Made by a program: the position numbers and the translations under genes
DNA from: Ceratodon purpureus
Lineage: Eukaryota; Streptophyta; Bryopsida; Pseudoditrichales; Ditrichaceae
Assembly (NCBI GenBank): GCA_014871385.1
Contig: CM026430.1
Location: 2,459,040 to 2,523,039 of the forward strand
Length of the DNA: 64,000 nt
Direction: 5' to 3'
Shown: piece by piece, positions 35,575-48,507 of the stretch
How positions within the stretch are numbered: the first letter of the stretch is position 1
How the letters are laid out: each line of letters starts with the position of its first letter
The notes under the pieces: generated by a model
The model's input: the letters and a program-made list of their open reading frames with translations, nothing else
The model's database searches: none
Told to the model about the DNA's origin: nothing

Positions 35575-38500
35575 TTGCAATTCAGAAAGGTTAAGAGTGA
35601 GAAAACACTGGTTGCAGGTGGGTTACGTGTTCATCACCAAGCGTCAACTGTGAATATCTTGTAAAGAGAGTTGGCCCCATGAGTTCACAGTCAATCACAA
35701 TGGAATGATGCACCTATTGAAGTCATTCCTGCTGTGCTGATTTTTCACAAAGTTCCCCCGTGTCCAAGCTACATAACACATGCGCAATCTACTTTTACAA
35801 TTTTTTAAACTTTAGCTAAAATACAAAGGCTTGTCAAGTTGTTACAAGACAAGTTTGTTGAGTAGGTTGGATAGGTTTTTTCATAGAGTGGATTGTGTGA
35901 AAAATCAAGATTGCATTTCAATATAATTACCCTGTAAAGGGCAATGATGTTTTTCAGTGAAAAAACTTCATTGCTTTTTATGTGTTCCAAGTATAAATTG
36001 TAGTGGTATATGGAAATCTCAACCATAAAATCTTGTATTATACCTGTTACAGATGATGTGGATCAAATTTGGATTCATTTGACCACATATATTGCAAGAT
36101 TGTAATGTTTTATACTTGAAAAAACATGCTGAAATTTTCTTATCAATACAATGAAGGTGAATTTTTTTTTCAAAAACTACTCAAATGAAAAAAAAAAATT
36201 AAACTATGAAGTTGTTTGAAATCATCACATTTAAACACATTGGTACCCCAAAAAAACTCTTGAAAAAATTTGAGGTACCCTAAAATGGGTGTGCTGTGAG
36301 AAAAGGTAGCCCAAAAAGACATCCATTTGACCCAGAAAGCAAAAAGTGTCCAAAAGAGACCCGTGCACTTAAAATAACTCCCAAAAATTCATTACAACTT
36401 AGATTGAGATGAAAATATTACCATAATAACTAGACTTCAAGAGGAATCTATCTCAATAATTTTATTAGAAATGGACATTGGATGAAGGAGAAACAAGCCT
36501 CCCAAAGTTGCAGCCATCAAAATGCACAAAAATTGTCTAAAATTAAGACCCATGTTCTCAAATGATTCCCAAAAATTCAGTACATTTTGGAGTGATCTTA
36601 AAATTTTACTACATAGACCAAAAATCATGAGGAGAGTGTTTCAAAAATTTCATTGAAATCATACATTGTATGCAAGAATTAGAGCTCGTCAAAGGTGAAA
36701 GTACTTCAAAAATCGTCCAAAAAATGGAGCTGAGGCTGTTAGGGTTAATATAAATGTACACGAAAATTTGGAATAAGCTTAGGTTATCAGTCAAGCTACC
36801 ATGAGAATTAGATTGGATTGAAGTATGTTTAGTACTTTGATTAATTACTCTAAATAACTCCCTTTACTTGGATTAAAGTATTTATTTTACCTCATTCTTT
36901 TTCCTAACATGAGCTTTGCCCTTGTAACTAATTATTGAAAATGGAATTGTTTGGTTATCTTTTCATGGTAGATGTGTAAGTTCAACGTCTTTCAACACCA
37001 GCCCTTTAGGGCTTCTTCATGTTTAGAAGCCAAGGCAAAAATTTGCCAGTTTAAAAAATTTTAAAGGCGATAATTGACTAAAAGCAAGAACCTACTAAAA
37101 ATTGAATTTATAATCAAAATTTCAATCGAAACAAAGTGAAAGGAAAAAATTGAAGTAAATTTTTTCTCCCTATATAACAAATAAATGTATCCCCCTAGAT
37201 TCCTATTAGATCCACTTTGATGAAGGGGATCCAAACAAACTATAAAAAAACTAGGCTTAGCAATAGATAAAACATTCAAAAATACTTAAATTTTCCAACT
37301 TGTCATATATAATTATTAGATAATTTGACAATTTCAAAGTCAACTTTACAAATAGAATTTCAACTAGAGGCTCAAATTTGGACTCTTAAAACCTCATGAA
37401 TTAGAAGATTATAATATTTTAATACTAAATTTTGATACTAACTTTACATATGGAAACCAAAATCCCATTCCAAAATATTTTCCAATAAAATAACTTTCAA
37501 CCACAACACTCATGGACATCGATAAACAGTTAGCAAACTCTCATGATCATAAGAATGCGGTGATAAAATTAAACACACAAATCAAAGATTGAGAAGTTTG
37601 ACTTCATGGGCCAAGAAGTGCTTGAATCAGGGTTAACAGGTGGAAGGTGTAACTAGAATTCAAAAAGCAGGACTGAGTCTGGGTATAACTTAACGTTTCA
37701 AGCAAGCATCTGATATCAATCAGTTTCGAGAACAGAGCAGAATCACAAGATATGTTAAACTAAGTTATGCAGATCGACTCAACTAATTTAACAGAGTTTT
37801 TGAACCTTGAAGCTGCCTTGCTGGACTCAATCCTGGAATAGTAATTCAAGTAACTTAAAATAAGTTAGGCTTACCCACTCAAAAATTTGTTTGCACCGAA
37901 AAACACGTGGGCTATGTTGTACAACTCAGGCTTAAGCGTACCTTATTCTTGGATGAGAGTATTGTAAGAAGGTACCACCCTCGGAACACAAGAGTTACAA
38001 GTAAATTGTGGCCCGGAGTTTTGGTGTAAATCTAAAACTAGGGTCATTATTTAGATAATAATCTAGAATTGGATAGTTAATTTACTCTTAATTAATAGTA
38101 TTATTAACACTTATTATTTGTTCTTGGTTATAATCTTTTCTTTGAAATGAGTATTTTTACCAGGAATGAAGATGCTATTCAAGTGAAAGAACTTTTACAA
38201 ATATAAGAAGATAAAAGTGTTTTTTTTGCAAAACAATATAGCAATTTTAAGACAATTAACGTAGGTGGCATTGTTTGCCAAAAGTAGTGTTGTGACCATG
38301 CAGTAAAAGGGTCCAACCTCTTTATTCCAAGCCTCATCCAATGTAAATACCTTTGATTACAAGTAGAAGTGAATTTCACAAAAATAAAAACAATAGAGTA
38401 ATGTCATGGATATGCATTGTGACATTTTGTAGACTTCATGTTTGTTGTGATATCAACTTGATTTCACTCTTCAAACAAAGAATTCCAGGGTTAGTGTTGA

Positions 38501-38816
38501 AAAAAAATTCTTTAAAGAACAATTTTAAATTGTTGCCATTGATTATAATGAATGAATAGATGTTTGTCATTTTAACGAAAATCATCTATTGTGATGAAGT
38601 TGTAAGGTTGACTTCATTACTTCTTAACAATGTTATGCTAGTAAAGAAATGATAATAATTAAGTATTCAAGTTTCCAAATAAAAACTTAAAATGAACAAA
38701 AAATAGTCAAACTTTTAGTTTGTCCATATTCATTCTTTGAAAATAATGTAGTTTAAGATTTCTGAAATTTTGGGATTCTAAATTAATCAATTATTATTCC
38801 AACTCCTTTGATATTT

Positions 38817-38882
<66 letters not shown>

Positions 38883-41123
38883 CAAACTCATTCCTCTTGA
38901 AAGTTATTAGTTCCAATATTTATTATACTCAAGATCCATGCATTTGAAATTCAATATAGTGCAATCATGTTGCTTGTTGCTTCAGTATCCAAAAATGAAT
39001 CATTAGATATTTGTATTGAAGTGGACAAAAATGAACAAACACACTATATACATTCTAAAATAGATTTGCAATGAATTAAATTGTCTCAACTGATCAAATT
39101 GCAAACATTTTGCACGTCTCAAATGAGTCTGTCTTTTCAAATTTCAAATAGTTACATGTTCCAATTATCAAAGTCAATACAAACATTGGGTTGCCTAGGG
39201 CAAAAAAATCCATTCTGAGATAATTTTGTCACTTTTCAACAATATTAAAGGACCATATTTCTATTAGTGATTGATACTGAGGCAAATTTGTATTGAATTT
39301 GGTTAAAAAAAATCTTGGAAAATCAAGGTTATAGAAAAATGAGGTCATGTTTTTATGCTACATAAAAAATCTCTAAACTTAAAATATTTTTTCAAACTCA
39401 ATTTCAAGATTGTAAAGCTAATTACTATTTTTTATTAAATACTGTTTTAAATTATTTATTACATGGATTGAAAAATTAAAGTGCTTGTAGTGAAGAAAAA
39501 ATGTCTTTTTAAACCTTGCAAAATAGAAACAATACATATTGTTTTTTCTTAGGAACAATCTCTTTACACTCACGCGGATTGAGGATTTTTGACCATTATA
39601 AACACTACCATGTTCTATACTACAACACTAAAATTTTAGATATTTGCTACATTTCCAGAAAAATCTAGGAATAAAAGAAGGTCCAAAACATGGCTAATGC
39701 ATAATTTTCATTTTCCTAAACTCAAGATCTTGAAATATTACAATCCAAATTTTATTTCTTTAGAAGTGGTATTTATTTATTTATTTTTTAATTTAAAATA
39801 AACCTCTAACATTTAAGTAACAAAGAAGAAGGTTTCTTTTCACCATGCTCATCAAGGTGTTAAAACATTGATTACTCTTAGAATGTGATTTTTAATTATT
39901 GAATGTTTTTTTTCTTTGCAAAATCAAAGAAGATTTTGTCAATTACTTCAATGCAAAGGTTCAAGGATAATAGAAGAATCTAGCCATAGATGTTTACTAA
40001 ATTGGAAACTGCTTTGGACACCACTAAGTTTTATCCCATATAATTTTTATGAAAACTAAATATTACACCTCTATAAAGCTAATACAACCCTGCACCCTCA
40101 TTAATATTTTCAAAAAATCACACTCAAAATTGAAATTATAGAGACTTATTTGCTAGATAGTTTTTGTTTAAAAAAGTCTTGATATTCTTTTTGTAATGAA
40201 ATTCAAGAAGAAATTTTTAATCGTAAGTTTTAATATTATAATAAAATTTGGCAATATCATTGATAAATTTAACATAGGGATAAAATTTAACATTCAAAGT
40301 CTCTACCTTTTATTTGTATATCAAATTCAAAATAGACTTCCAAATAGTACTTTATAGTAAATTTTTTAGATACATTTCAATTAATAAATTAGACTATGTA
40401 ATTCCAAAGATATAAAAGAGTGCACCTTCTAAGAACTTATTTCATTTTTGGATGGAAATACATTTTAAATTAAGATACTAACACAATACTTTCCAGAGTT
40501 TCAAATAAAAAATTGTAAAAGAACATGAACCTCAAATTTTAAAACTACCTGTTTCATCTAAAGAAGAGTTACTTTAAATCCCTATAGACGTAATTTTAGA
40601 AATATGAGACTATACTTTAGGGGCAGCTTCACTGGTCAAATAAATAATTAATTTCAAATTTTGGTGTTCGGTTTAAAAAAAATTAAAAATTTGACTTTTC
40701 AAGAAATAAATAACTTTAAATTTGTTTTTCATCCACAACTAATGAAGTTTCAATGAATGCTTGTTATTTTAGTGGATTTTATGTCATCACTCTGAAAATA
40801 ATAATAATAATAATAAAATTTTACTTTAAGTGTTCAATTTCAAGATTTTTCATCATTCACCTAATTTTATTTCATGGTTTTCCGTCAAGAATAATTTTAT
40901 TTATTATTCAACATTTTTATAGATATGGTAGTTCCTCACTTATTGAAGGCAAAAATTGAAATAATTTCCAAAAACTCTGAAAAAGAAATTGGAAATTAAT
41001 TTCAAAACTACGTTCAACACGGAAAAGAACTGCTTTTCCTGAAAAATCCCAAACTGCCAAACCTTAAACTAGAAATCCAATCATTTTTTCAATAATAGGA
41101 AACAAGAGAATTATTGTCCAACC
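35575..41123. other. AT-rich intergenic DNA, no gene seen
   Basis: Mostly AT-rich, with no open frame of protein character. It contains a (TA)n microsatellite at 38819-38880 and short ATA/TAT low-complexity runs. Confidence 0.5.
38819..38880. repeat. (TA)n microsatellite
   Basis: About 31 uninterrupted TA dinucleotides. The length may vary between individuals or assemblies. Confidence 0.95.
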
Positions 41124-41131
41124 TCCGAAGC

Positions 41132-41368
41132 CAAGGTTGTCATAACGGACGGACATCGGCAAAATTTCCGGACACGGACGGGTCACGGACCGGTCGGTCC
41201 GGGGTGAAAATCAGACATATTCTATGAATATTCCTAATTTTTTCTTAAATATGCTCGAATATGCTTGAATATGCTTGAATATTCTCTTATGGACCGGACA
41301 TGACCCCTAATGGACAGACGAGCGGACCGGACGGTCTTTCGGACGGGGAGGTCCTATGAACAACCATG
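41132..41368. mobile_element. hAT-type MITE, GC-rich
   Basis: A perfect 8-bp duplication TCCGAAGC lies at 41124-41131 and 41369-41376. Ends are inverted: CAAGGTTGTCATAACGGAC against CATGGTTGTTCATAGGACC (one indel). The interior has many CGGAC/GTCCG motifs on both strands, plus a short tandem of ATGCTTGAATA. An 8-bp duplication with C/G-start imperfect TIRs fits the hAT superfamily. Confidence 0.75.
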
Positions 41369-41382
41369 TCCGAAGCATCATT

Positions 41383-41618
41383 CCGCCGGAAAAGAATGTT
41401 GCACACAGTAGATCAGTAGTTGCGAACATCGGGTCTCTCGATAGTAAATTAAATTGTGCAGTCAAGTATCATGCAGATGACATGCGCAGACATGCAGTAA
41501 TTACTTACTCGGCACTGTGGGCTGAGTTGATTGATCAATTAACGATCGATTCAATCGTTGTATCTGTGTTCATGTTGCAGATTCGTCTTTTGTATGGAGT
41601 CGAATTTTCTTGTTACTC
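41383..41618 (+). repeat. Duplicated ~240-bp block, copy 1
   Basis: This begins CCGCCGGAAAAGAATGTTGC and continues through CATGCAGATGACATGC, a GATCGATT-rich stretch, and TTGCAG-ATTCGTC. The same order of motifs is found at 46057-46303 in the same orientation at about 80 percent identity, 4.7 kb away. No open frame is shared. It could be a duplicated untranslated or promoter segment, or two remnants of one element. Confidence 0.75.
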
Positions 41619-41639
41619 AGATGCGCAACCTGGATTCTA

Positions 41640-44300
41640 AAGTGAACGCTTTTGGCCACTTCCTCTCTTGGTTTCTCTCGGACGTTGAAGTACATGTAAC
41701 ACCAAACTCAGGTCTAGACAAATGTTTACAGAACAAATCAATTCCATTCCTTAGTTATAAAACCTCACTAATAGCAACCCTGTCGTTCCTAACTTGCAGA
41801 TGGTTGATGAAACAAGCACCAACTAGATACTGGAAGAGTGACAGCAAAGAACAAAAAGAGTGAGAAAAGAGGAAGTTGACATGTGCATACCTGACATCCT
41901 ACCTTCATTCCTTCTACAACGTAGTCCAATCCTTTCAAAACGATTCCATGTTCTAATAAAGCGCCAATATCAAATCCATAAGGCTACACATCCAAGTAAA
42001 TAGCTTCTCAATGACAAAAACCTAAGATAACATGATGTGAGAAGGTGATCATAAGTGTATACATAAACACTTATTGTGCCTCCGGTGACTCCCATGCCAT
42101 GTCGGCTAATTGTCATGGATGTCAATTCCTTAAATCCATTTGGCCACATAGTGGATCTACAGAGACTCAACAAGAACTTCTTCAATACGTTTTTGGCACA
42201 AATGCACAATCCCCGCCTCCCAATGGCTCTTCAATTCATTTTTGGCACAAATGCACAACCCCCGCCTCCCAATGGCTTCCCAACAGCCTCTCTACCCACC
42301 ATGTCTACGTGATTCGCTAGCGAGCACGTGAACGATTTGATCCATTTATCTCAGCCTTTGCAATGAAGGATTCGATCGGTTTATCTTAGCCATAATAGAG
42401 TTAAACTTCAGCAATCATGTGAATGTACCTTGAGCTCTTCAGAAGCTGAATAGAAATGGGTACACAATTAGAGGCCATTGAGGATGCTGAACCCTAGAGA
42501 CGTGTGTGAAGGCTCTAGATATTTATACTCTAGGATAGAGCTTATGTCCAAGTTCAGGCACTGCTGAGGTGTGGATGCTTTGGAAGCACCTCATCCAACC
42601 TCACTTACTACTTTCTCCATGTCTAATTTCAAGTTACACCTTCTTGACGGTGACATCTTTGCACTGATTGGAACAAATTTTAGAGTTGTCACGCAAGAGT
42701 TGGAGATAGGCAACACATTGATATCATATTTCGTGTATGCATGGACTGATTCATTGTAGAGACCCCAAACCGTATCTTCAGAAATCCTCCTCCTCAGAGA
42801 ATATATGTTACTCATCAAAGTGTAGTTTTACTGACTAAAATGGCTTTTGATGGTGAGAATCAGCTGCACACACAACATGTATGCAGTGAGTGAGTGACAC
42901 TGGAACACAATACTGTCAACATCTCGACCACCCCTGGTGCGACGTATTCCTACTACATTAGAGCAATTACTCAAAGCAAAAGCAGACTTGTACAATGCAT
43001 GGCCATCCAAGCCATGAGAGTAAGAGGTTCATGAACTGCTTCTGAGCATATCCAGATGCCATAGAACTTGGTGATTTTTCTGGATGCATGCGTGGAGTAG
43101 ACATCACTTCGGTGATTTTCTTTCGTTTGCTCTTTCTAGCGAAGTTGCTGGTTCAATGGAAAATTGGGGGCAAGATAGTAACAATGAATAAGTGAGAATA
43201 TTGATACACATCTTGGAACTTTGTGCAATGATGGATATATATGTTTGCATGAGGTACATAGATGACTCTATAAATTATTGAAAATAAATCATAGATAATT
43301 AGGAAAACTACGTAAAGTGATTCCAAGCTATAAGATTAATTAATGAGGCAGATTTAGGCTTTCAAACTGACAACAAAATCAATCCATGGTAGTTAGGTTG
43401 ATTACAAAATCAATTTGCCAAGGTAGTTTAAAAAATATGTAGTCTAATAGATTGGTAGTTGAGGCATCTATAATGGGTGGGAACGTCTATGGGAACATGA
43501 CATATGTTCTCCTGCGTTGTTCCTAGAGTCATGCTTTGATTGCTTATTGCATGGAGTCATACTAACATAGTCATATGGGATTACTATTTGGTTTGTGTAT
43601 GACTTAGTTTAGTAACAAATTTGGTTTGGGTGACTACATGTAGTCATGTAGTCATTAACCTGACTAATCCTATTCATATATTTTAATTAGATGACTCGAC
43701 GAAATCCTCTACTCGTGACCTCAATGGGACCTGGGTGAGTGCTATAATATTGGAGTAGGTCTATAATCTTCATCTACATGTATACGACAACAATAAACAT
43801 TTACCTAATTACCATCATTACATATATAGAACACAACTTTAAAAACGACAACCTATTTGCAAGAGAGTCCAAAAATCATGATTCCACTTGCTCTAGTTTC
43901 CCACTTGCATTGGAAATGCATGAAAATTGCTTGTACTATTAATCTTGCTATAAATTTACCACGCTAACAATCGAGCCATTATTAAATACCTTCCCATATT
44001 ATTTTGAGATGTTAAACTGATTGCAAAAATAACGTAGTCATAAGGACAGTTTTCTTTACTTATAATGGTAATAATTGCAAAATAACATAGTCATATGAAC
44101 TGTTTCCTTACTTAGATTAGTGTTTGGTTCGTGTATCACTCAGTATTGTAATAGAGCTGGTTTGAGTGACTACATGTACTCATGTCGTCATTAACCTGAC
44201 TCACAATAGTCATATATTTCAATAAGATGACTCGACAAAGTTTCAAACCACTAAAAGACTCAGTCAACCAACAACACCTGGCCGAGGTGGACCTTGCCCC
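41640..44300. other. Intergenic DNA with a 49-bp tandem repeat
   Basis: No gene is recognised. At 42183-42280 a 49-bp unit containing TTTTTGGCACAAATGCACAA and CCGCCTCCCAATGGCT occurs twice in tandem with few changes. At ~43580-43690 and ~44090-44230 two similar stretches share TTTGGTTTGTGTAT-like sequence and ACTACATGTA-TCATGT, so they are another diverged duplication. Confidence 0.5.
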
Positions 44301-44600
44301 CATTTTTATTTAGGGTTAGGGCTAGGGTTGAGAATATTAAGGGCGGCGAGCCGCCAACCTCTCATTATTTGAGCTCTCTTCTTTCTTTCTCTCTCACTCT
44401 CTCCTAGAAGATTGTTGAAGTTAAGAGGTGTTCATGAGTACTTGGAGGTAGGAGTTTTGAATATGTTGCAAAACTCTTTTGCCTTGGCCAAGGGTCTAGA
44501 CTCAGATGTAAGTATCATTTCCCTGCACGAGAGCTTATTCAAGTGAACAGAACAGACACCTCTAGTGCAGGTTGTAGCACCCCTCAGCCTCATTGCAACG
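44300..44600 (+). promoter_or_regulatory. Promoter or leader-like segment upstream of two hairpins
   Basis: This contains a telo-box-like AGGGTTAGGGCTAGGGTT (44315-44334) followed by a CT-rich stretch (TCTTTCTTTCTCTCTCACTC near 44380-44402). Both are common just upstream of and inside plant transcript leaders. It lies immediately 5' of the two long hairpins at 44610-44835 and would suit transcription of them on the plus strand. Confidence 0.3.
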
Positions 44601-44609
44601 AGCTTTCAT

Positions 44610-44725
44610 TGCACTTTCATGGGCCCTGAGTTAGGACTTTGTACACATATGGCCGGTTCATATATGTGCAACCTCGAACGGCCATATATGTGCAACCTCC
44701 CAACTCAGGCCCCATAGAAGTGCAC
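44610..44725 (+). ncRNA. Candidate hairpin RNA 1 (unknown MIRNA-like)
   Basis: Two ~50-base arms (44610-44659 and 44676-44725) are inverted repeats at roughly 80-85 percent, around a ~16-base loop. The 5' arm runs TGCACTTTCATGGGCCCTGA onward and the 3' arm ends ACTCAGGCCCCATAGAAGTG and two more bases. Arm length and imperfection fit a plant MIRNA stem. I recognise no known microRNA in it. A foldback transposon is an alternative, but no target duplication is seen. Confidence 0.4.
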
Positions 44726-44745
44726 AAAGAACTTGGGCCAGCCAG

Positions 44746-44835
44746 CCAAAGTATTGCTGCCAAGTTTCACTCCATGGCTGGTGTCATCGTTGTATGACAC
44801 CAGCTGTTGAGTGAAACTTGGCAGCGATGCTTTGG
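44746..44835 (+). ncRNA. Candidate hairpin RNA 2 (unknown MIRNA-like)
   Basis: 42-base arms (44746-44787 and 44794-44835) enclose a 6-base loop. Of the 42 pairs, 37 are Watson-Crick, four are G-U and one is a C-U mismatch when read as plus-strand RNA. The arms contain GCTGCCAAGTTTCACTC and its complement GAGTGAAACTTGGCAGC. It begins only 20 bases after hairpin 1, so a shared transcript is likely. No known microRNA family is recognised. Possible identities are a young MIRNA, or a MITE fold without visible duplication. Confidence 0.5.
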
Positions 44836-46056
44836 AAACACACCGGCGCTATCTTGGTAAGTTCTTTGATATACATCATGCCTGTTTCTTTTCAATGGTG
44901 CCAGATGATCATCAGTCTCATAGATATGTTAGTTGTTTGTTGAGCATGATTGCATAGTTTGTTGAGATGTTTGGAGATATCTAAGACGCATCATAGGCAC
45001 AATTTGAAGCACATATTTGCAAGCCTTTTGCCCAAGTGCAAATTTCTACCACTTAAGCAAGTTGTAATGGTTTGTGGATAGTTTGTGGATAGTTTGATAG
45101 TTAAAGCCGGAGAACATTCCGTTCTTACTTGTTTGTAGACAGCTTGCTCGGGTTTTGAGTCGAGAGATCTCTTCATCTCAAATTGATAATGGAGTGGGAG
45201 CATGAAGAGAGGAATTACTACAGCATGTAACCCTAGATCTGTTTGCTTAGAGATTAGAAATCGTCATCTGTATATGGGATCACGGACAAGGAATTTTGCA
45301 ACTCGGCCATGGCTGGAGAACTTGAGGAAGGTCGTAGGCATGTATGTGCATTCATGTGCTAGAATGGAGCCACTGGAACGTCACAAGTGCAGGTAACCCT
45401 AAACCCATCCTTCTTGAACACTTCCGGATGACTGAGATCGAGATCCGGTCGAGGAAGTGTGGAAGCATATGACAGAGATGTACTGAAACTGTGAAACCAG
45501 TTTTAGGGTTAGAAGGACTCGGCATGGCCATGAATGTGGTATTTGAGCATTGATTGATAAATCATTGAAGTTGTACAGATCAAAGGTGTGCTACTCATGA
45601 TGTGGTTGTTGCAAACAGTGGTCCAAGTTTCAATTTCTGGGGGCAAGACCTATTTGAGGAGCCTCGCCGTCAAGTACGCGATCTTTGTGTATTTTTTCAC
45701 ACCTCCTGAGCTATTTAACTTAGATTTAACCAGTTGAAGGGCTCGGATTTTGTATTTTCAGAGTATGCTACTACGCTTGACCCGGGTCCAATTGCAACTA
45801 GTCTGGTCGCGGATGTGCTTTTGCCTTATTCACAAGACGACGGAGCTGAAGCCATCCGCACCTCTCTCTCGAGGAGCCCCGCGTTTTCTAAAGCGTTCAT
45901 GGTGGTAACTTAGGTATAAGATGGTGATTTTGGAGGAGGAAGAGGAGGAGGACAATCGGACGAGCATACGGTTTCTTCGGCGTGTATGCGGTTTGTTTTT
46001 TGTGATTGAAGGTTGAATATGATTTTCATTTTCTTGGTGTAGTGGTTGATTAGCCT

Positions 46057-46303
46057 CCGCCGGAAAAGAATGTTGCACAGAGTAGATCAGTAACTTAGTT
46101 GCGAATGTCGAGGCTCTTGATTGTAAATTAAATTGTGCAGTCACCTATCATGCAGATGACATGCACAGGCATGCAGTAATTGATTATGCGTCTGCAGCAG
46201 GCACTGTGAGCTGAGTTGATCGATCGATTAGCGATCGATTCAATCGTTGAATCTGTGTCGTTGCAGGTTCGTCTGTTGTGTGCAGGCGGATTTCTTGTTA
46301 CTT
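46057..46303 (+). repeat. Duplicated ~240-bp block, copy 2
   Basis: Same motif order as 41383-41618 and same orientation. A few short insertions (for example GCGTCTGCAGCA) distinguish it from the other copy. Confidence 0.75.
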
Positions 46304-47793
46304 ATATTCTATCTTCTGTTTTTAGACCAGGTCATCGAACTTGAGCGAATGGGTCGAACTTTGCATGGCGTGCTGTTGTGTGGGATGTTGTATATATGCG
46401 CATTTGAGTCTGTCGAGTGATCTCTACGATGGGAACCGATGACGTGTTTAGTTCCTGATTGCAGATTGTAACGATGGATATTGATAATTTCTGCAGGAGT
46501 GGGGTCTGTAATTGGTGGTTATTCGGGAGAATCTTCACCCACACTTGGAGTACATTAAGTTTTCGTTCTGAATTATAATCCAGTTCTGTGGCGTTCAATT
46601 GTTAGGCTTGCAGATTGTGGTGTTTCTTTAGTGGTTTGAGTATGCAGCAGAGACTCCATGTGTGTAACTCACCCGGGGGCGCATTTCGTCTTACATCACT
46701 GGAGTTTCTAGCTTCTCCCCATTTGAGTTTTAGTTCTATCTGGGGAACCTGAAACCTTAACTCCACGACGTTTACAATTTCTTTGCTGATCTGTGTGACT
46801 AGGGCAAGGGTTTGGGCATTTCTAATAAATTACAATTCTCTAAATTTTCAGTACTTGGTTTCAATGACGCTGGCAGATAGTGATGGGATTGCCTACTGGA
46901 TTGCGGAGAAGAGAACAGTTGAAGAATGGGTAACTGTGTAGAAGCTAATTGGTTGGTGTGTGGATCAGCTGGTGCACAGATGATTGAATCTATTACCTTT
47001 TGGCCATAGGTAACAGGTTGGATAACTTGTGGCTTCTGCTGAATTCCTACTCGATCGGACTCCAACATTAAGATCTGATTCCCAGCAAATTTTGATAACT
47101 AGGGCTGCTACATTTCCCTTAAATTTTTCTGGACATGATCTCATCCTCTTGTGGACTAAGAAATAGTGGACAAATCCGGTACCGTATTGGTTGTGTTGAT
47201 CACTGTGGAAGCGATTATCCCCACTGGCACCAATGCTTTTGGTATGCATGAGGTACCCGTTGTCATACACGGGAAAGAACTTGATACAAATTATCTCTTC
47301 CCCTCGCAAAATGCGTGACATGTCTGAACAAAAATACAGTCAATTCCCAATTCAATCCAGGCCAAGCACAGACGATTGAACTTTTGGAGGAATTCATTGC
47401 GGATTCTTTCCAGTAATGAAATAGTAGAGCCGACCAGGTAACAATACCAGGACTATCAGTTGATGATGTGATCAACTTTTAGAGCTTTCAAATTGGGACA
47501 CGAGAGTGTCTCTGCAGACATGCTCCTCTCCAACATCGATGCCGCATCTGCAAGTGGGATTGCAGGAGCAGGTGTTGATCATATTCGGTGCATGAAATGA
47601 TACATGAGAGAGGGATTGCAATGGAGACTGTAGCTGGATCGAAGTTGGCAACAAAATTCTCTGGTTAGTTGTACTTAGGATACATAAATCTCATCTAGAA
47701 GTGAAGGAGAAATGGTCTGAGCTGAACAGATTGATTGAAAATAATTCGGCTGAAAGTTGCATTGTAAGTGATGCAAGATAGTGATGGAGGAAT

Positions 47794-47917
47794 AGAGAGA
47801 AACTTTGGTCTTCGTAGGAGACCGACGTGGATTAAGTGTCAGTTTGATCCACCCCACTCCAATGTCCACATGACAAAGGTATGGAGGTAAAGATCTACTC
47901 CTCCTTTCGAGAGTAGG
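47794..47917 (+). repeat. Dispersed repeat, copy 2
   Basis: Matches 21703-21830 in the same orientation, sharing AGAGAGAAACTTTGGTCT, GGAGACCGAYGTG-ATTAAGTG and AAAGATCTACTCC. Confidence 0.6.
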
Positions 47918-48507
47918 CGCAATGGTGGAGAATTGAGTGGAGTCCATGGAGTTCATATACTTTTTGGATCTTTGTCTCATTTTTCAACATTTTGTAACAT
48001 ATTGTGCTCATCTTTTTGGTTGTGGATTATAACAATTGAATGGCATGAAAGTAAAGGATTTTGTTTTAATTTATGAAAAAAATAGATGTTACTCTTAATA
48101 CTAAGAAATTCAAATAATAATTATAGAAACGCTTTGTATGATTAAATTTGTTTCACAATATTTTTAATTTATTATCATTCTTTCTATATTGGAACTAACA
48201 TCATTCTTTTTATATAGAAATAAAAGTGTATTATTTGAATTCAAAAAGCAAAATAGAAATTTGCATTTCTATAATAAATAGATTGAATCACTACTTTTTG
48301 AATTGAAATCTACATGTACATATGCTACATCTTGTTTGCTGCAATATATCCAAAGTAGACTTTTAAGCCTCAAGGATCATAATTATTTATTAGTTAAACA
48401 ATCTTAAAAATAAACCTTCAAAATCTTTTATTTTTGTCCTTAAAGCTTTAATGTTTGAATTTTTTTGACCTTAACGAGGATTCTTTGTTGTTCTATAAAA
48501 GGTCTAC

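Larger units (their letters stand above)
44840..48500. other. Mixed-composition intergenic DNA
   Basis: No gene can be supported. Minus-strand frames at 46965-47321 and 47263-47475 overlap and may be one decayed coding relic of unknown family. A short plus frame at 45202-45396 is unassigned. Repeats are listed separately. Confidence 0.35.
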
